DNA from: Erigeron canadensis
Lineage: Eukaryota > Streptophyta > Magnoliopsida > Asterales > Asteraceae
Direction of reading: 5' to 3'
Assembly: GCF_010389155.1 (NCBI RefSeq)
Contig: NC_057768.1
Span: forward strand, 37,489,633 to 37,553,632
Length of the DNA stretch: 64,000 bases
Under the pieces are notes generated by a model. That model made no database searches and had not been told where the DNA came from. It saw only the letters and a list, made by a program, of their open reading frames with translations. A program made the translations under genes and the position numbers. Shown here piece after piece: positions 47,015 through 57,631 of this stretch. Position 1 is the first letter of the stretch, and every line of letters begins with the position of its first letter.

Positions 47015-47774
47015 GGGATTTTCTATCAAGTGCCCTTAAGGCATTGCTTAAACCTCATTAACTATCTTTAATGTTTCTAAATATAAACAATACTTACAAT
47101 AAATGAATTTAGTTTATTTTTTCATACCAAGTTTACCCTTTCTTTCTTTGAAAACGTTACAGCTAACATGCATTAATATTCATATATTTAACTCTTAGTT
47201 TTGTATAATTACTTTTCAAATAAAAGGTTTGTACGATTGATCTATATTTCTCAAAATTTTATAATAATCATTAACTTTTATCACAGTTGGTTTTTTTGGC
47301 ATCAAAATTGTTTAAATCATGTTTTTTATTTTTTAATTCAAATCAGACTCTATATGGATATCTAATATTTTAAATATGCAAAAAAAAGGTATAGTAGCAA
47401 AACACATATTATATAATATTAAAATAAAAATTCAAATATAATTGAGATTATATAAATAAAGTTTCAATTACACGAAATAAAAATTCAATTATTGGTTAAT
47501 GATATTTAAATTTATTAAAAAATAATAATTTAAAGTAAGCTCTAAAATGTGCGAATAATAATAATTAAAAGTAAATTGTAAAATGTACAATTGAAATTAA
47601 TGAAGGATTAGAAAGCCCTAAGTTTTGTAACAATTCAATAAAAAAAGGAAGGGTAAGTTTGGAATAAAAAGGATAAACTACATTCATTAAATGCAAGTAT
47701 TGTTTATATTTAGAAACATTAAGATAATTAATGAGGTTTAAACAATGCCCCAAGAGCACTCAATATAAAATCCC
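47015..47774. mobile_element. Mutator-type non-autonomous element
   Basis: Long inverted ends of roughly 150 bp: GGGATTTTCTATCAAGTGCC at the left pairs with the complement of ACTCAATATAAAATCCC at the right, and pairing continues through AATGTTTCTAAATATAAACAATACTT. Flanks TTTTTATTT and TTTTTATTA (47006-47014, 47775-47783) are a 9-bp duplication with one mismatch. AT-rich interior without transposase. Termini resemble the 40372 element, so both may use one transposase source. Confidence 0.85.
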
Positions 47775-47783
47775 TTTTTATTA

Positions 47784-48687
47784 TTCTTACATATAGCTTT
47801 GTTGTGTGTAATTTCATCACTTACATAGTAACTCTACGTGTTATTTTGATTAAATGAGTATTGACTTTGTCGTTTTATATAATGTTGACGTTGTCTTTGG
47901 TTAGGAGGTTCAACGAACCTTAATTAAAAGTGGAAATAATAGTGGAAGTATGAGTGGAGATCTTAATACATGGAGTACGTGTTCGAAAGGTCAAAGTCAC
48001 GTTTTACATGTTATCACATATAATAAACGTAATATCTTCAAGGGCAGTGACATACCTCGTTCCATATATATACTTCAGGTTATAATCCTTGATAAAAATC
48101 AAAAATAAAAAAGAAAGCAAAATATATGACCGAATATATACACCCGCATTCATTAATTAGTAAATGGATCGAATTAACCTACCTATTTTGATTCCATTTC
48201 AATTAGCAGTAATTATATATGTTGTACGTTGATAACGAAAGCAATTTTGTAGAGGACTAGAGGTCATGACTAAAGTGGTTTAATATATATAAATAGAATA
48301 AAACAAGCCTATACATTATCTTGTTGATGATAGCTAAATTGATGAGTACTTTAGGATGGAGTGTCCCAAATTCGAATCCGACACGTTTCAGGTCATGATA
48401 GCATGCATAAATGCCTATATTGAATAGTATTGCAAATGCAAGCAGAGAGAGAGAGAGATGGGCTCACATGCAATTAAACACTACTGAAAATGTAAGGGTT
48501 AGTTCGATTAAAGGTTGCTAGATGCAGAGTTGAGCAGGCGAGACGGGGTATATGAATATCCATATACATATGTATTTTTTAATATTATCTACCCTAATAA
48601 GGGAATAGGATGTGAACAATGGTTTTTTAGGGAATAGGATGTGAACAATGATTTTTTGTCTTTATCTGCACATTGAAGATAAATAAA
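47784..48687. other. Spacer with a 29-bp tandem duplication
   Basis: GGGAATAGGATGTGAACAAT plus its T-run occurs twice, at 48601-48629 and 48630-48658. A GA run lies at about 48444-48458. No gene seen. Confidence 0.55.
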
Positions 48688-49425
48688 AGAATTAGCAATT
48701 ATTAAACATAAAATGGATTTGTTTTAGTGGTTGTTCTCCATGCATTAAGAGGTGGAGGTCATGGTTTCAACCCCTCCCACCTTTCCATTTTTTTTAAAAA
48801 GTTTGTATTTAATAGTAAAGTCTTTACAATTTGGTCTCTCCTTTGTTTTCTTTTTACTTTTCCGTCCTTCCTGTTTTTATTTTATTATTTGAACCCCTAA
48901 CCTTATATAATTTGTTTTTTTTAAAACCTTTTGTAACATCTTTGTTTTTTTATACCTTTATGTTTTACTAATATTTTGTCATTTTTATATTTTTGACATT
49001 TTTAGCATTTTATTCTAATATATTTTTTGTAACTTTAAAAAAATTAGCAATTATTATACATAAAATGGATTTGGTTCAGTGGTTGTTCTTCATGCCTTAA
49101 GGGATGGAGGTCACGGGTTCAACCCCTTCCACTCTTTTTTTTTTTAAGTTTGTATTTAATAGTAAAGTCTTTACACTTTGGTCCCTTCTTTGTTTTCTTT
49201 TTACTTTTCTGTCCTTCATGTTTCTATTTTATTATTTGAACCCCTAACCTTATATAATTTGTTTTTTTTTAAAATCTTTTGTAACATCTTTGTTTTTTTT
49301 ATACCTTTATGTTTTACAATTTTTTTTTTTTTTTTTTTTGTATTTTGTCATTTTTTATATTTTGACATTTTTAGCATTTTATTCTTTGTAATATATTTTT
49401 TGTAACTTTTTAAATTTTTTATAAC
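48688..49425 (+). repeat. Tandem pair of tRNA-derived SINE-like units
   Basis: Two direct copies of about 350 bp (48688-49035 and 49042-49425) share AATTAGCAATTATTA, GTTTGTATTTAATAGTAAAG and TTGAACCCCTAACCTTATAT-type blocks. The second carries a perfect Pol III A box TGGTTCAGTGG (49072-49082) and B box GGTTCAACCCC (49116-49126), 34 bp apart. The first has degenerate boxes. T-rich tails follow. Tandem arrangement of SINEs suggests local duplication rather than two insertions. Confidence 0.75.
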
Positions 49426-49896
49426 TATATTATATGTACTTTATAATAATGACATATGTGTTGTAGGTTATGATGTTTTAACATTTAGTTTTTATTTATT
49501 TAACTTTTGTTTAATTTATTGTTTTTTTTGTCTTTGTATTATACAATAGTTTTCAACACTTTGTAAACTTTAAACTTTTATAGAATATCTTTTATAAATC
49601 TGTATTTTTTTTAATATTCCATTTGTATATTCATCATTTCTTTAAGTTTTTGGTCTTTTATAAAAATTTTTTGTAAAATCTTGTTTTACATGTATGCATG
49701 TTATCAATTTTTTTTTTGTTTTCTTTTGATTTATGCGTTTCTTTATAAAATTTTTACGAAAGAATAGTATTTGATAATGCAGACATTTTCAAAAGCCGAT
49801 GCCGCCCATCGGACGGCTCGAGCTACCTAGTTACATATATAAGAATTATCTCTTCTTCATTTAGTAATTAAGTTTCACGCATTATTTGGAGATATA
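49426..49896. other. T-rich spacer, no gene seen
   Basis: Long T runs continue from the preceding repeat. The last 8 bp are the target duplication of the next element. Confidence 0.45.
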
Positions 49897-50205
49897 TAGA
49901 CATGGCCAAACCAGATTTTTTTTAACAACTGGAATCGGTTCTAGTCAACGCGATTAAGTATTGGGTTTGGCCAAACCAAAACCGGTTTGGAACTGGTCAT
50001 GGTCAACTTTTAACAAGTTTTTTTCGGTTTGTTTGTCCAAAAACCAGTCCGATTTGAAACTGTTAAGGAACCAATTTTTAAGACCGAAAATGAAAACGGT
50101 TCCTAACCGATCGGTTCTTCAACAACTGGATTTTTTCGGTTTCAATTCTAGTAGTTATTAATTTGAGATCGGTTTTTAAGGAACCGATTTTTTTGGACAT
50201 TTCTA
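49897..50205. mobile_element. hAT-type MITE with AACCGGTTT motifs
   Basis: Ends TAGACATGGCCAAA and TTTGGACATTTCTA are inverted with two mismatches. Flanks GAGATATA (49889-49896) and GAGATACA (50206-50213) form an 8-bp duplication with one mismatch. The interior repeats ACCGGTTT/CGGTTC/GGAACCGAT words. 309 bp, non-coding. Confidence 0.85.
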
Positions 50206-50213
50206 GAGATACA

Positions 50214-50834
50214 TACACTTGGCAGGAATTGAAATTAACCCGTTTGAGTACTTTGATTCTGATTTTGATACAAGATCGATATACAGTTACACTTCAGATT
50301 ATGACGGATCTTAATGTAACAAAATTAATGACTTGCTCACGAATAAAAGACTCCCACTTGGTGTGCAGCGAGCAAACGAGTAGCTAGTCGTCATTCACAC
50401 GCAATTACGAGACTTCACGACGTACTCATCTTTGATGCATGAAATTAAATGACTACAAAATATATAATTAGCTAGTAAATCGGGTTGAGTTATTATATAA
50501 ACCTCTTTAATTGCTTCTATTCTATGTAATGCATTTTAGAAATCGTATGTAAATGCGCACCAACTTGAGATTAGATATACAATAATAATATATAATGTAT
50601 TGTGTACTACGAGTATATATCAAATATCATGGCAGTCATACAATATTACCATGTGGTAATGCACTGATATGCGTGTTTTTCTAGTATTTAGTTTGAATCG
50701 GTTACCTAGGTAGCTACTCCCCGAATCTAAATCACTCCATTCCGTCATCTTATGTACGTATGTAGCGTACTATTCACTTAATAAACCTACACTATATATA
50801 TATATATACTATAATAAAAGCTACGTGTCATCAA
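50214..50834. other. AT-rich spacer, no gene seen
   Basis: A short AT run is present at about 50795-50806; nothing else is recognised. Confidence 0.45.
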
Positions 50835-51040
50835 TAACGTCTAGTTTAACTGGTCGGAGACACTCCGGTTTTACTCATGGTTTTGAATTCGATCTTTAGG
50901 CATGACAAGTTTTGGAGGTTTTCTTCTGAATATTTGTAACAGCTCATGGTCAATATCTTGTTGTCTAGGGTACGTGTAAGATTTCACCATTATACAGTGA
51001 GGTTTTCCTAATATCGTATAACGAATAAATGTTGGTAAAA
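50835..51040 (+). mobile_element. SINE-like repeat
   Basis: A degenerate tRNA-like head (TAGTTTAACTGG, then GGTTTTGAATTCGATCT) is followed by a body, GAATATTTGTAACAGCTCATGG...GGGTACGTGTAAGA, that recurs at 28505-28685. A T/A-rich tail ends near 51040. Confidence 0.55.
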
Positions 51041-51277
51041 AAAACCTACGTGTCTGAAAAACCTTTGTTGACATGCATATATTATATACTCCCACGTTCC
51101 TGAACTTCTGGTTTAAAAATTAATATCTAACGGATCGAAATTTGTTGATATTACTAATCATTTTTATAAGGGCTATAAAAAAAATGTAGGGTCAAAAAGA
51201 AGCGTCACCTACCTACCATATATACTACAAACATGGTAGGCTATCGTTTAATATCTAATATTTAAGGGTCAGGTATT

Positions 51278-51458
51278 ATAAAACAAGTATTAAAGTAAAA
51301 TAAATATGATAAGATATTGACCCTTAGATCATGATTAAATTGATGCATGAAGATTCACGAAGCAATTGACGTACAATGATTTTTATGATGCACGGTGATT
51401 ATCACGGTAGAAAAACCTATTGTTTATTTGTTTTACATTAATACTTGTTTTATTTTAC
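51278..51458. mobile_element. Fold-back MITE, copy 2
   Basis: Ends TAAAACAAGTATTAAAGTAA and TTACATTAATACTTGTTTTA are inverted. The interior shares GACCCTTA, TGCATGAAGATTCACGAA and ATGATGCACGGTGAT words with 27103-27305. Confidence 0.65.
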
Positions 51459-51472
51459 CTAAAACCCTAATA

Positions 51473-51913
51473 TCTAATGCTATCTTATAAAACATTTTGT
51501 CCTTTTTTCAAATCTCAATTAAATAAATGAACTACCTAAATTACTCATTTTCTTTATTCACTAATTTACACATATCTACCTAATATACATATAATATCCT
51601 TAAATATCAACAATTCATATTTTTCTCTCTCCTCAAATCTCAACCACTCATATTTTCCCTTTCCTCCATAAATCATTTTATTCTCTAATTCATTCAAAAT
51701 CTTTTATCTCAAAAACTGTATATGATAAATTATAAAAATTATATGGGTGTTCTTAAGATTTCATGCTTTTTTATTAGAGATGTCATTCGATATGTTTTCG
51801 ACGAATTTTTAAATTTGATGACGGAGCCCATACGGTTAAGGCATTTGGCTATCATACTTTATGACTTGACCTATCACCTCCATCATTTAACCACCGCAAC
51901 GCGCAATCACTAG
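51473..51913 (+). mobile_element. Helitron-like element (family 4)
   Basis: Starts A/TCTAATGCTATCTTATAAAA and ends CCGCAACGCGCAATCACTAG. The interior 51600-51890 is shared with 37630-37880. The base after CTAG is A rather than T and the hairpin is weak, so the boundary is tentative. Confidence 0.45.
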
Positions 51914-52269
51914 ATCTCGTATATATAGGTGTATCTCGATCATAAATTAATGGTCCTTCAATTCTTATTTGTCTTGTTACTAAATTTGTAGTTTCTATAA
52001 TAGATTTATAAACCATAACCAACATAAACTTTGGATATATATGTGTTCGCGAACGTTTAGTACCATTTTTAAAAACAATTCACGCATTGTTACGTACGTA
52101 TTCACACATTTGTTAAGTTTCTGATGGCTGATGTTATCAATAAACCAGTAATTTAACCACAAATTAACAGTTGTAAAATTACCTGGAATGCCGTTAGGCA
52201 ATAACTACCTTCAGCAACGACCATTATATTTTTAACTAGAAAAGAAAAGTAAGTAACTGCTTAGTGTCG
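51914..52269. other. Short spacer, no gene seen
   Basis: Nothing recognised. Confidence 0.4.
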
Positions 52270-52485
52270 CTTTTCGCGGGTTTTGAGCACCAATACCTCG
52301 ACGGTGTATGGGGGAGATTAAGATGTAGGCATACGTTACCTCTACCTAAGTAGAGAGGCTGCTTCCAGTTTCTACCTAAATGGTAGAAAAGACCCTCCAA
52401 CCTTTGCATGGGATGAGGATCGAACCCATGACCTCTGTCTCCAGAGACAAGGATTTTACCACTGATCTAACCATGCTGACTACTG
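52270..52485 (-). mobile_element. Au-type SINE
   Basis: On the minus strand: A box TAGATCAGTGG (within 52459-52473), B box GGTTCGATCCT (52416-52426), then the characteristic body TAGAAACTGGAAGCAGCCTC, TCTACTTAGGTAGAGGTAA and TGCCTACATCTTAATCTCCC. The order and wording are those of the Au SINE family known across flowering plants. The usual TTG-repeat tail is not preserved. Confidence 0.88.
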
Positions 52486-53645
52486 CATGTGACCATTATA
52501 TTTTTAACTATTAGAACTAAATGAATTAATGAGATAGATTTTGGATTTAAATTTGGGTATAGATAAAATGCTCTTTGGGCCGGAAACAAGGCATTTTTAG
52601 GAAGTAACCGATGATTTCTAATATAATTGTAAATGTTAATTTGATAAATTAACGCTGATGAGCTTAAAGCTTATTCTTGTGATGAGATGACCAATTGACA
52701 TGCATGTCATTAATATAATATCTTTGTTCTATGAAAATAAATAATCAAATTATAATTGAAATCAACCGACGACTATAACAAATAGATATGATTAGTCATT
52801 AACTAATAGAAGTGGGTGTTATGTAACTTCATTCAACCTATATTTTTCTACTCGTCATCTCTACTACTCCTGATTGAGATTAGTCACTAGTCAAGTCCAT
52901 GCAGATTAACAAATAGATAATCATCTAACTCGAGACCAAACTTCATTCAAAGAAACATAAAATAATAATGTTTGAATCTGTATACATATATTATTAAAAA
53001 GAATGAGCTGCAGTTTAGATGAAGTCACTAATGTACCTTAATTATATCATTATAAAACCAAGCAGGTGACCTTCGTAATTTTTAAATGTAATTACTCATG
53101 TACTTTTAAATACTATTTTAAAAAACAGGAATATACACACATGTGCACGTTCCCAATTTCTCATCTTGAGCAGCCTCCTATGATCCTAATATCCTATCGA
53201 CTCCTTTTTATTCTATCCATTTATATCTTCTTTTTTATTTTGAAAAGTTAGTTTCAATTCAAAAGTGTTGGAGACAATTTTAACTATCGATTTATTGAAC
53301 CTCTAACTTTCTCTTTATGAAGAATATCTTAAGATGAAAAACTCAAGACTCAAACCTAAAACTTTGGAAAAAACTCACCTCTGAGACCCACATATATATC
53401 TAATTCGTGCTCCTTTCTTTAACTCATTAAACTCTAAATATTTTTAATTACTATACTACGTAATATTTATTTATTTCTTTATAAATACAATCACCTATCT
53501 TTCAAAAAATCATAACTTTCAATTACAATCACTTATATATTAAGTTTAATAATCACAATCACTATTACTTTATCAAATTATTAATATTGAAATATAATAT
53601 GTATATATGTCTATTAAAAAAATCAACATCAAGACGAATTTCTAG
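52486..53645. other. AT-rich spacer, no gene seen
   Basis: Short frames without motifs. Nothing supported. Confidence 0.45.
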
Positions 53646-53825
53646 ATTAAAGACTGTGTGGCAAGGGGTATCTTCTGAATCCACTATGTGAGCCCCGGAG
53701 GTGAGTTTTTCCTCAAGGTCTTGGGTTCGAGTCTTGAGTTTCTCATCTCAAGGTATTTTCCATGAGGAGTAGAAGGTTGGAAGTCCAGCAAATCGCTGGT
53801 TAAAATTGCCTCTAGTACGTCTGAA
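53646..53825 (+). mobile_element. SINE-like repeat
   Basis: GGTTCGAGTCT (53724-53734) is a B-box match. Upstream GTGTGGCAAGGGG and downstream GTAGAAGGTTGGAAGTCCAG are laid out as in tRNA-derived SINEs. The A box is poor. Confidence 0.5.
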
Positions 53826-54677
53826 TCAAAACTAAAAAAAAAATAAAATTAAAGACTGCAATAGAAAAAAAGAATAAGTATAATCTATATATTAAAAAAA
53901 AAATGAATGCACTAAACATGTTAAGCCCTATTAATTTTAGGTCTATATAACAATATTCATTTGTATTTTCAATCTTATCATTTAATTTCGACATCCATTA
54001 ACTATAAATCAAATAAATCACAAAATTAAACAAAACTAGCACTTAAACGTTTATTTGCTATCGACACCTAGGCGCATGCTATATATATTTTTTTTAAAAA
54101 TGATAAATCCTTTTAAGTAATCCCCTTAAAAATCCACCTAATATATTCACTTATTAACACATGTAATCCATTAATTATCTTTTTTAATTTTATCTTTGAT
54201 TTTCACATGTCACAATCCTATTAATTAAAAGGGTTTTTAGTTAAACGGATTGATGATTATCATTTTTTAATCTGATTTCATAAAGTAAGATGCAAGAAAA
54301 TGAAGATAGGGTTGGCAACGTGTACTCTCCCCATCCATTTATTTATCCTTTTTCTTTTATTTCATAACTTGATTGATTAATGGGAACAACAGGAAAGTAA
54401 AATGAAAATTGACAACCACAATGATATTATATAACTTTGAGACATAAAGTTTGATATTAAAAAGAGATGAAAAAAAGGAAAAACACACACATATATATAA
54501 TATATAATACTATATATATTTGGCATGCATGTGCATCCAAAACCCCAATAAGTATCAGAAAGACAAAATTAATAGAAGTGTTGTAAAGCATTTGACTTTG
54601 TCAACATGTTCTTTGAATCTTTTATCTTCCTATCATCAATCTTACCAAGCGGCCGCCACCACTAGTAATTGATTAAA
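53826..54677. other. AT-rich spacer, 3' flank of the P450 gene
   Basis: No gene seen. The P450 3'UTR should occupy the right-hand part. Confidence 0.45.
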
Positions 54678-56234
54678 TTAACCTCTCTTTCGTAACAACA
54701 CTTTAAATCCACCCTCCATATGAGCCGTCAACAATGGCAAGTACATTGCCTCCTCATCCGGTCTGACCGGTTTAACCTCAAACCGGGTCAGTATAGAAGC
54801 CACAACATAACACATTTGAACATTAGCCAACCCTTTCCCTAGACACACCCTCGGACCAGCATGAAAAACCGGATACTTATAATGCGAGACCTCTTTTAGT
54901 ATCAACATCGGCTCACCCGATTCGTTATCAAACCACCGGTCCGGTCTAAACTCAAACCGGTCCACACCCCATAAACTCTCCATCCTTCCCATACCGTAAG
55001 GAAAATATGTCACCCTATCACCGGCTTTGACAGGTGTCCCATCCGGTAACACATCATCATCTATAGCATGTTTCGAGTCCCATGCAACCGGTGGATATAA
55101 CCTCATAGTTTCTAAAATGCAAGCTTGCAAATACTTCATTTCTTTAAGGTTTTCAAATTGATCATCATCTTTGAATTTACACCTTATTTCCTTGACAAGC
55201 TCTCTTTCCACATGGGAATGTCGGGAGAGTACATAAAACAGCCACGTCATCGCGGCTGAAGTTGTATCTCTCCCGGCCATAATAAAACTTATAACCATAT
55301 CTCTTATCATATTTTCACTCGCTTCATCTTCTATCAACTTGCTTAATAGATCTTGGTTATTTTCACAAGAATTACTACCTAAATTCACATTTTTCTTTCT
55401 TTCACGAATTATATCACCTATATATTCATGAATCCTTTTAACACTATCTTTTAACACCTTCTCTGACCCAACACAAAACACTTTTTTCATCTTCCACGTG
55501 GCGGCGAGTACCGTCGCCGCCCGTTTTGCGCTCACCTCCCCCGCGACATCAAAAGCATTCAATATCGGTACGATTTCGTTTAAAGAAACAATATCACTTC
55601 CCAGACAACAAGGATGAAACCCTAGAGACAACTTACACACAATATCAAAGCCAAGTCTTCTCAATACCTCTTGTAAGTCAACCGCCACGTCACCATCCGT
55701 CAACGAATCTAGTAAAGGTAAAAGCTTAGTTTTAACAGCTTCTTTCACAGTAGATTCCATATGTACTTTCAAAGATCTTGAACTAAACTGATGGCTAGCT
55801 AACTTACGTTGTAAATGCCATAAATCACCATCAACGTTAAAAATCCCACACCCTAAAAAATCCTTTAAAATCTCGGTAAAAGGTTTTCCTTTGGGGAAAT
55901 TAATGAAGTTTGTTTTCAACATATATTCGACATTTTGTGGGTTGGCAGTAATGATGGTGTTTCGAGCACCTAAACGTTGTATAACTACCGTTTGTGTTGA
56001 TGACACAGCTAGTAGATCAGTGTACCACGAAAGCAAACGGTGTCGGTTTTTGTAGAAGGAAACCAGGCAGCCAATGACCACGTATGTTGGTGGTGCATTA
56101 TTGTTACCAGATCCGGGGAGTAACATTACTACTACTCCCCGGATTTTATGGTATAGAGATTCATAACAATATGTAATGATGTACATGGTAGTTGTTGTAA
56201 GAAAAATGAATAGGAAAAAGAGTTGTGTTTCCAT
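54678..56234 (-). CDS. CYP94-family cytochrome P450
   Basis: Intronless, like other CYP94 genes, with 518 residues from the ATG at 56234. An in-frame ATG 21 nt upstream (56255) is less likely because METQLFFLFIF gives a normal membrane anchor. Counting from the upstream ATG: anchor 9-30, I-helix AGRDTTSA 327-334, ExxR ETMR 382-385, FRPDRW 436-441, and heme loop FHAGPRVCLG 464-473 with Cys471. The first substrate region KGKPFTEILKDFLGCGIFN is typical of CYP94. CYP94 enzymes are ER-bound omega-hydroxylases of fatty acids; CYP94B members hydroxylate jasmonoyl-isoleucine and so switch off jasmonate signalling. I favour CYP94B from overall similarity and possible synteny with CYP94B2 (At3g01900, from memory). 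Substrate is not shown by sequence alone. Confidence 0.93.
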   Translation of the reverse strand: METQLFFLFIFLTTTTMYIITYCYESLYHKIRGVVVMLLPGSGNNNAPPTYVVIGCLVSFYKNRHRLLSWYTDLLAVSSTQTVVIQRLGARNTIITANPQNVEYMLKTNFINFPKGKPFTEILKDFLGCGIFNVDGDLWHLQRKLASHQFSSRSLKVHMESTVKEAVKTKLLPLLDSLTDGDVAVDLQEVLRRLGFDIVCKLSLGFHPCCLGSDIVSLNEIVPILNAFDVAGEVSAKRAATVLAATWKMKKVFCVGSEKVLKDSVKRIHEYIGDIIRERKKNVNLGSNSCENNQDLLSKLIEDEASENMIRDMVISFIMAGRDTTSAAMTWLFYVLSRHSHVERELVKEIRCKFKDDDQFENLKEMKYLQACILETMRLYPPVAWDSKHAIDDDVLPDGTPVKAGDRVTYFPYGMGRMESLWGVDRFEFRPDRWFDNESGEPMLILKEVSHYKYPVFHAGPRVCLGKGLANVQMCYVVASILTRFEVKPVRPDEEAMYLPLLTAHMEGGFKVLLRKRG

Positions 56235-56331
56235 TTTGGTAGCCAAATTTAGCATCTGGCATTGTGATATAGGAGTAGATTAATTACTATATTTAGAGGC
56301 TAGGAAAATGGTATAAGTTTGCTTAAAAGTT

Positions 56332-56342
56332 CTTATATATAG
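56332..56342 (-). promoter_or_regulatory. TATA box of the P450 gene
   Basis: CTATATATAAG on the minus strand lies about 98 bp before the chosen ATG, a good core-promoter position and the best TATA match in this upstream region. Confidence 0.55.
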
Positions 56343-57631
56343 TTAGGTATATTATAGTAGTTTGTTAAGTTATGACTATAGATAAAATTGTTTTTATATA
56401 TATTTTAAATTTCAAAGTATCTTGTTATACAAATAATTATATATCTATTATACTAATTAATTAATTAATACATTTTATAGTCATGTTATATTATTTATCA
56501 AATACTAAAAGGCACATGCTTTTTGGAAATAGTATAACATATCTACAAGACTGCATGCGCTAAGAAATAGTAATACATTTTGTAAGTATTGGAATTTTTA
56601 ATGTGACATTATTTATTTTGTCATCGATTATTATTGATTAAAAATAAATACGGACCCTAAGGTCATCCCCATTCACAATCCAACCCAACGTTACTATTCA
56701 TTAAAAATTTATTTTTTCTCTTATATCTATCCAACCCAAACTAAAATACATTTTCACACTCCCATAAACTCTATATTATCTAGATAACCAAAGTGATACA
56801 TGGAACTAGAGGGTTTCGCTTCTCAGCCACTTCTTTTTTTAGAGAACTAGAAGGGTACTCGCGCAATGCAACGGTTATAACGAAAATGGTTGGCGGTAGC
56901 ATATGGTTATTAATGTAAATGTTATTGATGTAAAAGGGTAGGATGGTTGTTTTAAAGGTTAAATGATATATGTTGTAAACAATGGTTATAATGATTTTCC
57001 AAAAGCATATATTATATCGAGCTAAGATGTGTCTGAAATAAAGTAAGATATAAAAGAAACATCGATCAAATATCAAAGTGGGGCAGTGGGGCATTCTTGG
57101 CATGATCTGCTCGTACCACTTTTTATAGGATTTTATCTTCATATACAAATTAATTGTACTATTGACATTGAATACTCGACCAAATATATAGTCATGTAAG
57201 AGTCGTACGCCATGGAAAAGCTGATCTTTAGATTACATATTTAGCTAAACCAGACTTCATAAGGAGTATAAGCCACAAGCTACCGTGTTTTGAAATATGA
57301 TACTGAAACTTGTACAGATCTATATGGTCTTGTATATTTGAGTATGTATAGCCTTATAAGGTGGTGGCATTTGTCTTCAAATGAACCAGTGTAGTCGCTA
57401 TATTAGTAGCAGATGAACGCTTATCCAATCAATGCCAGCATAGCAAGAGTACATAGCTTATCAAACTGTCATAATAACGAGAGCAGAACCCATACTTCAG
57501 AAACTTTAATTTCTTAATCTTGATTCTTGAAGTTAAATTGGAGTAATTGAGACTTGAGAGTGAGATTTTACCTCACACGTAAGTACGTAACTGATAAAAT
57601 TTGATCTTTCCCCTATCGGCTAAACTTCCTT
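56343..57631. other. Spacer between divergent 5' end of P450 and 3' end of peptidase gene
   Basis: 56835-57160 includes a minus-strand Helitron-like scrap (ACTAGAAGGGTACTCGCGCAATGCAAC). Otherwise AT-rich. No further gene. Confidence 0.45.

Noticed and set aside
52400..52480. Possible tRNA gene on the minus strand
   Set aside because: A and B boxes are present, but no complete cloverleaf forms and the downstream body is that of an Au SINE.
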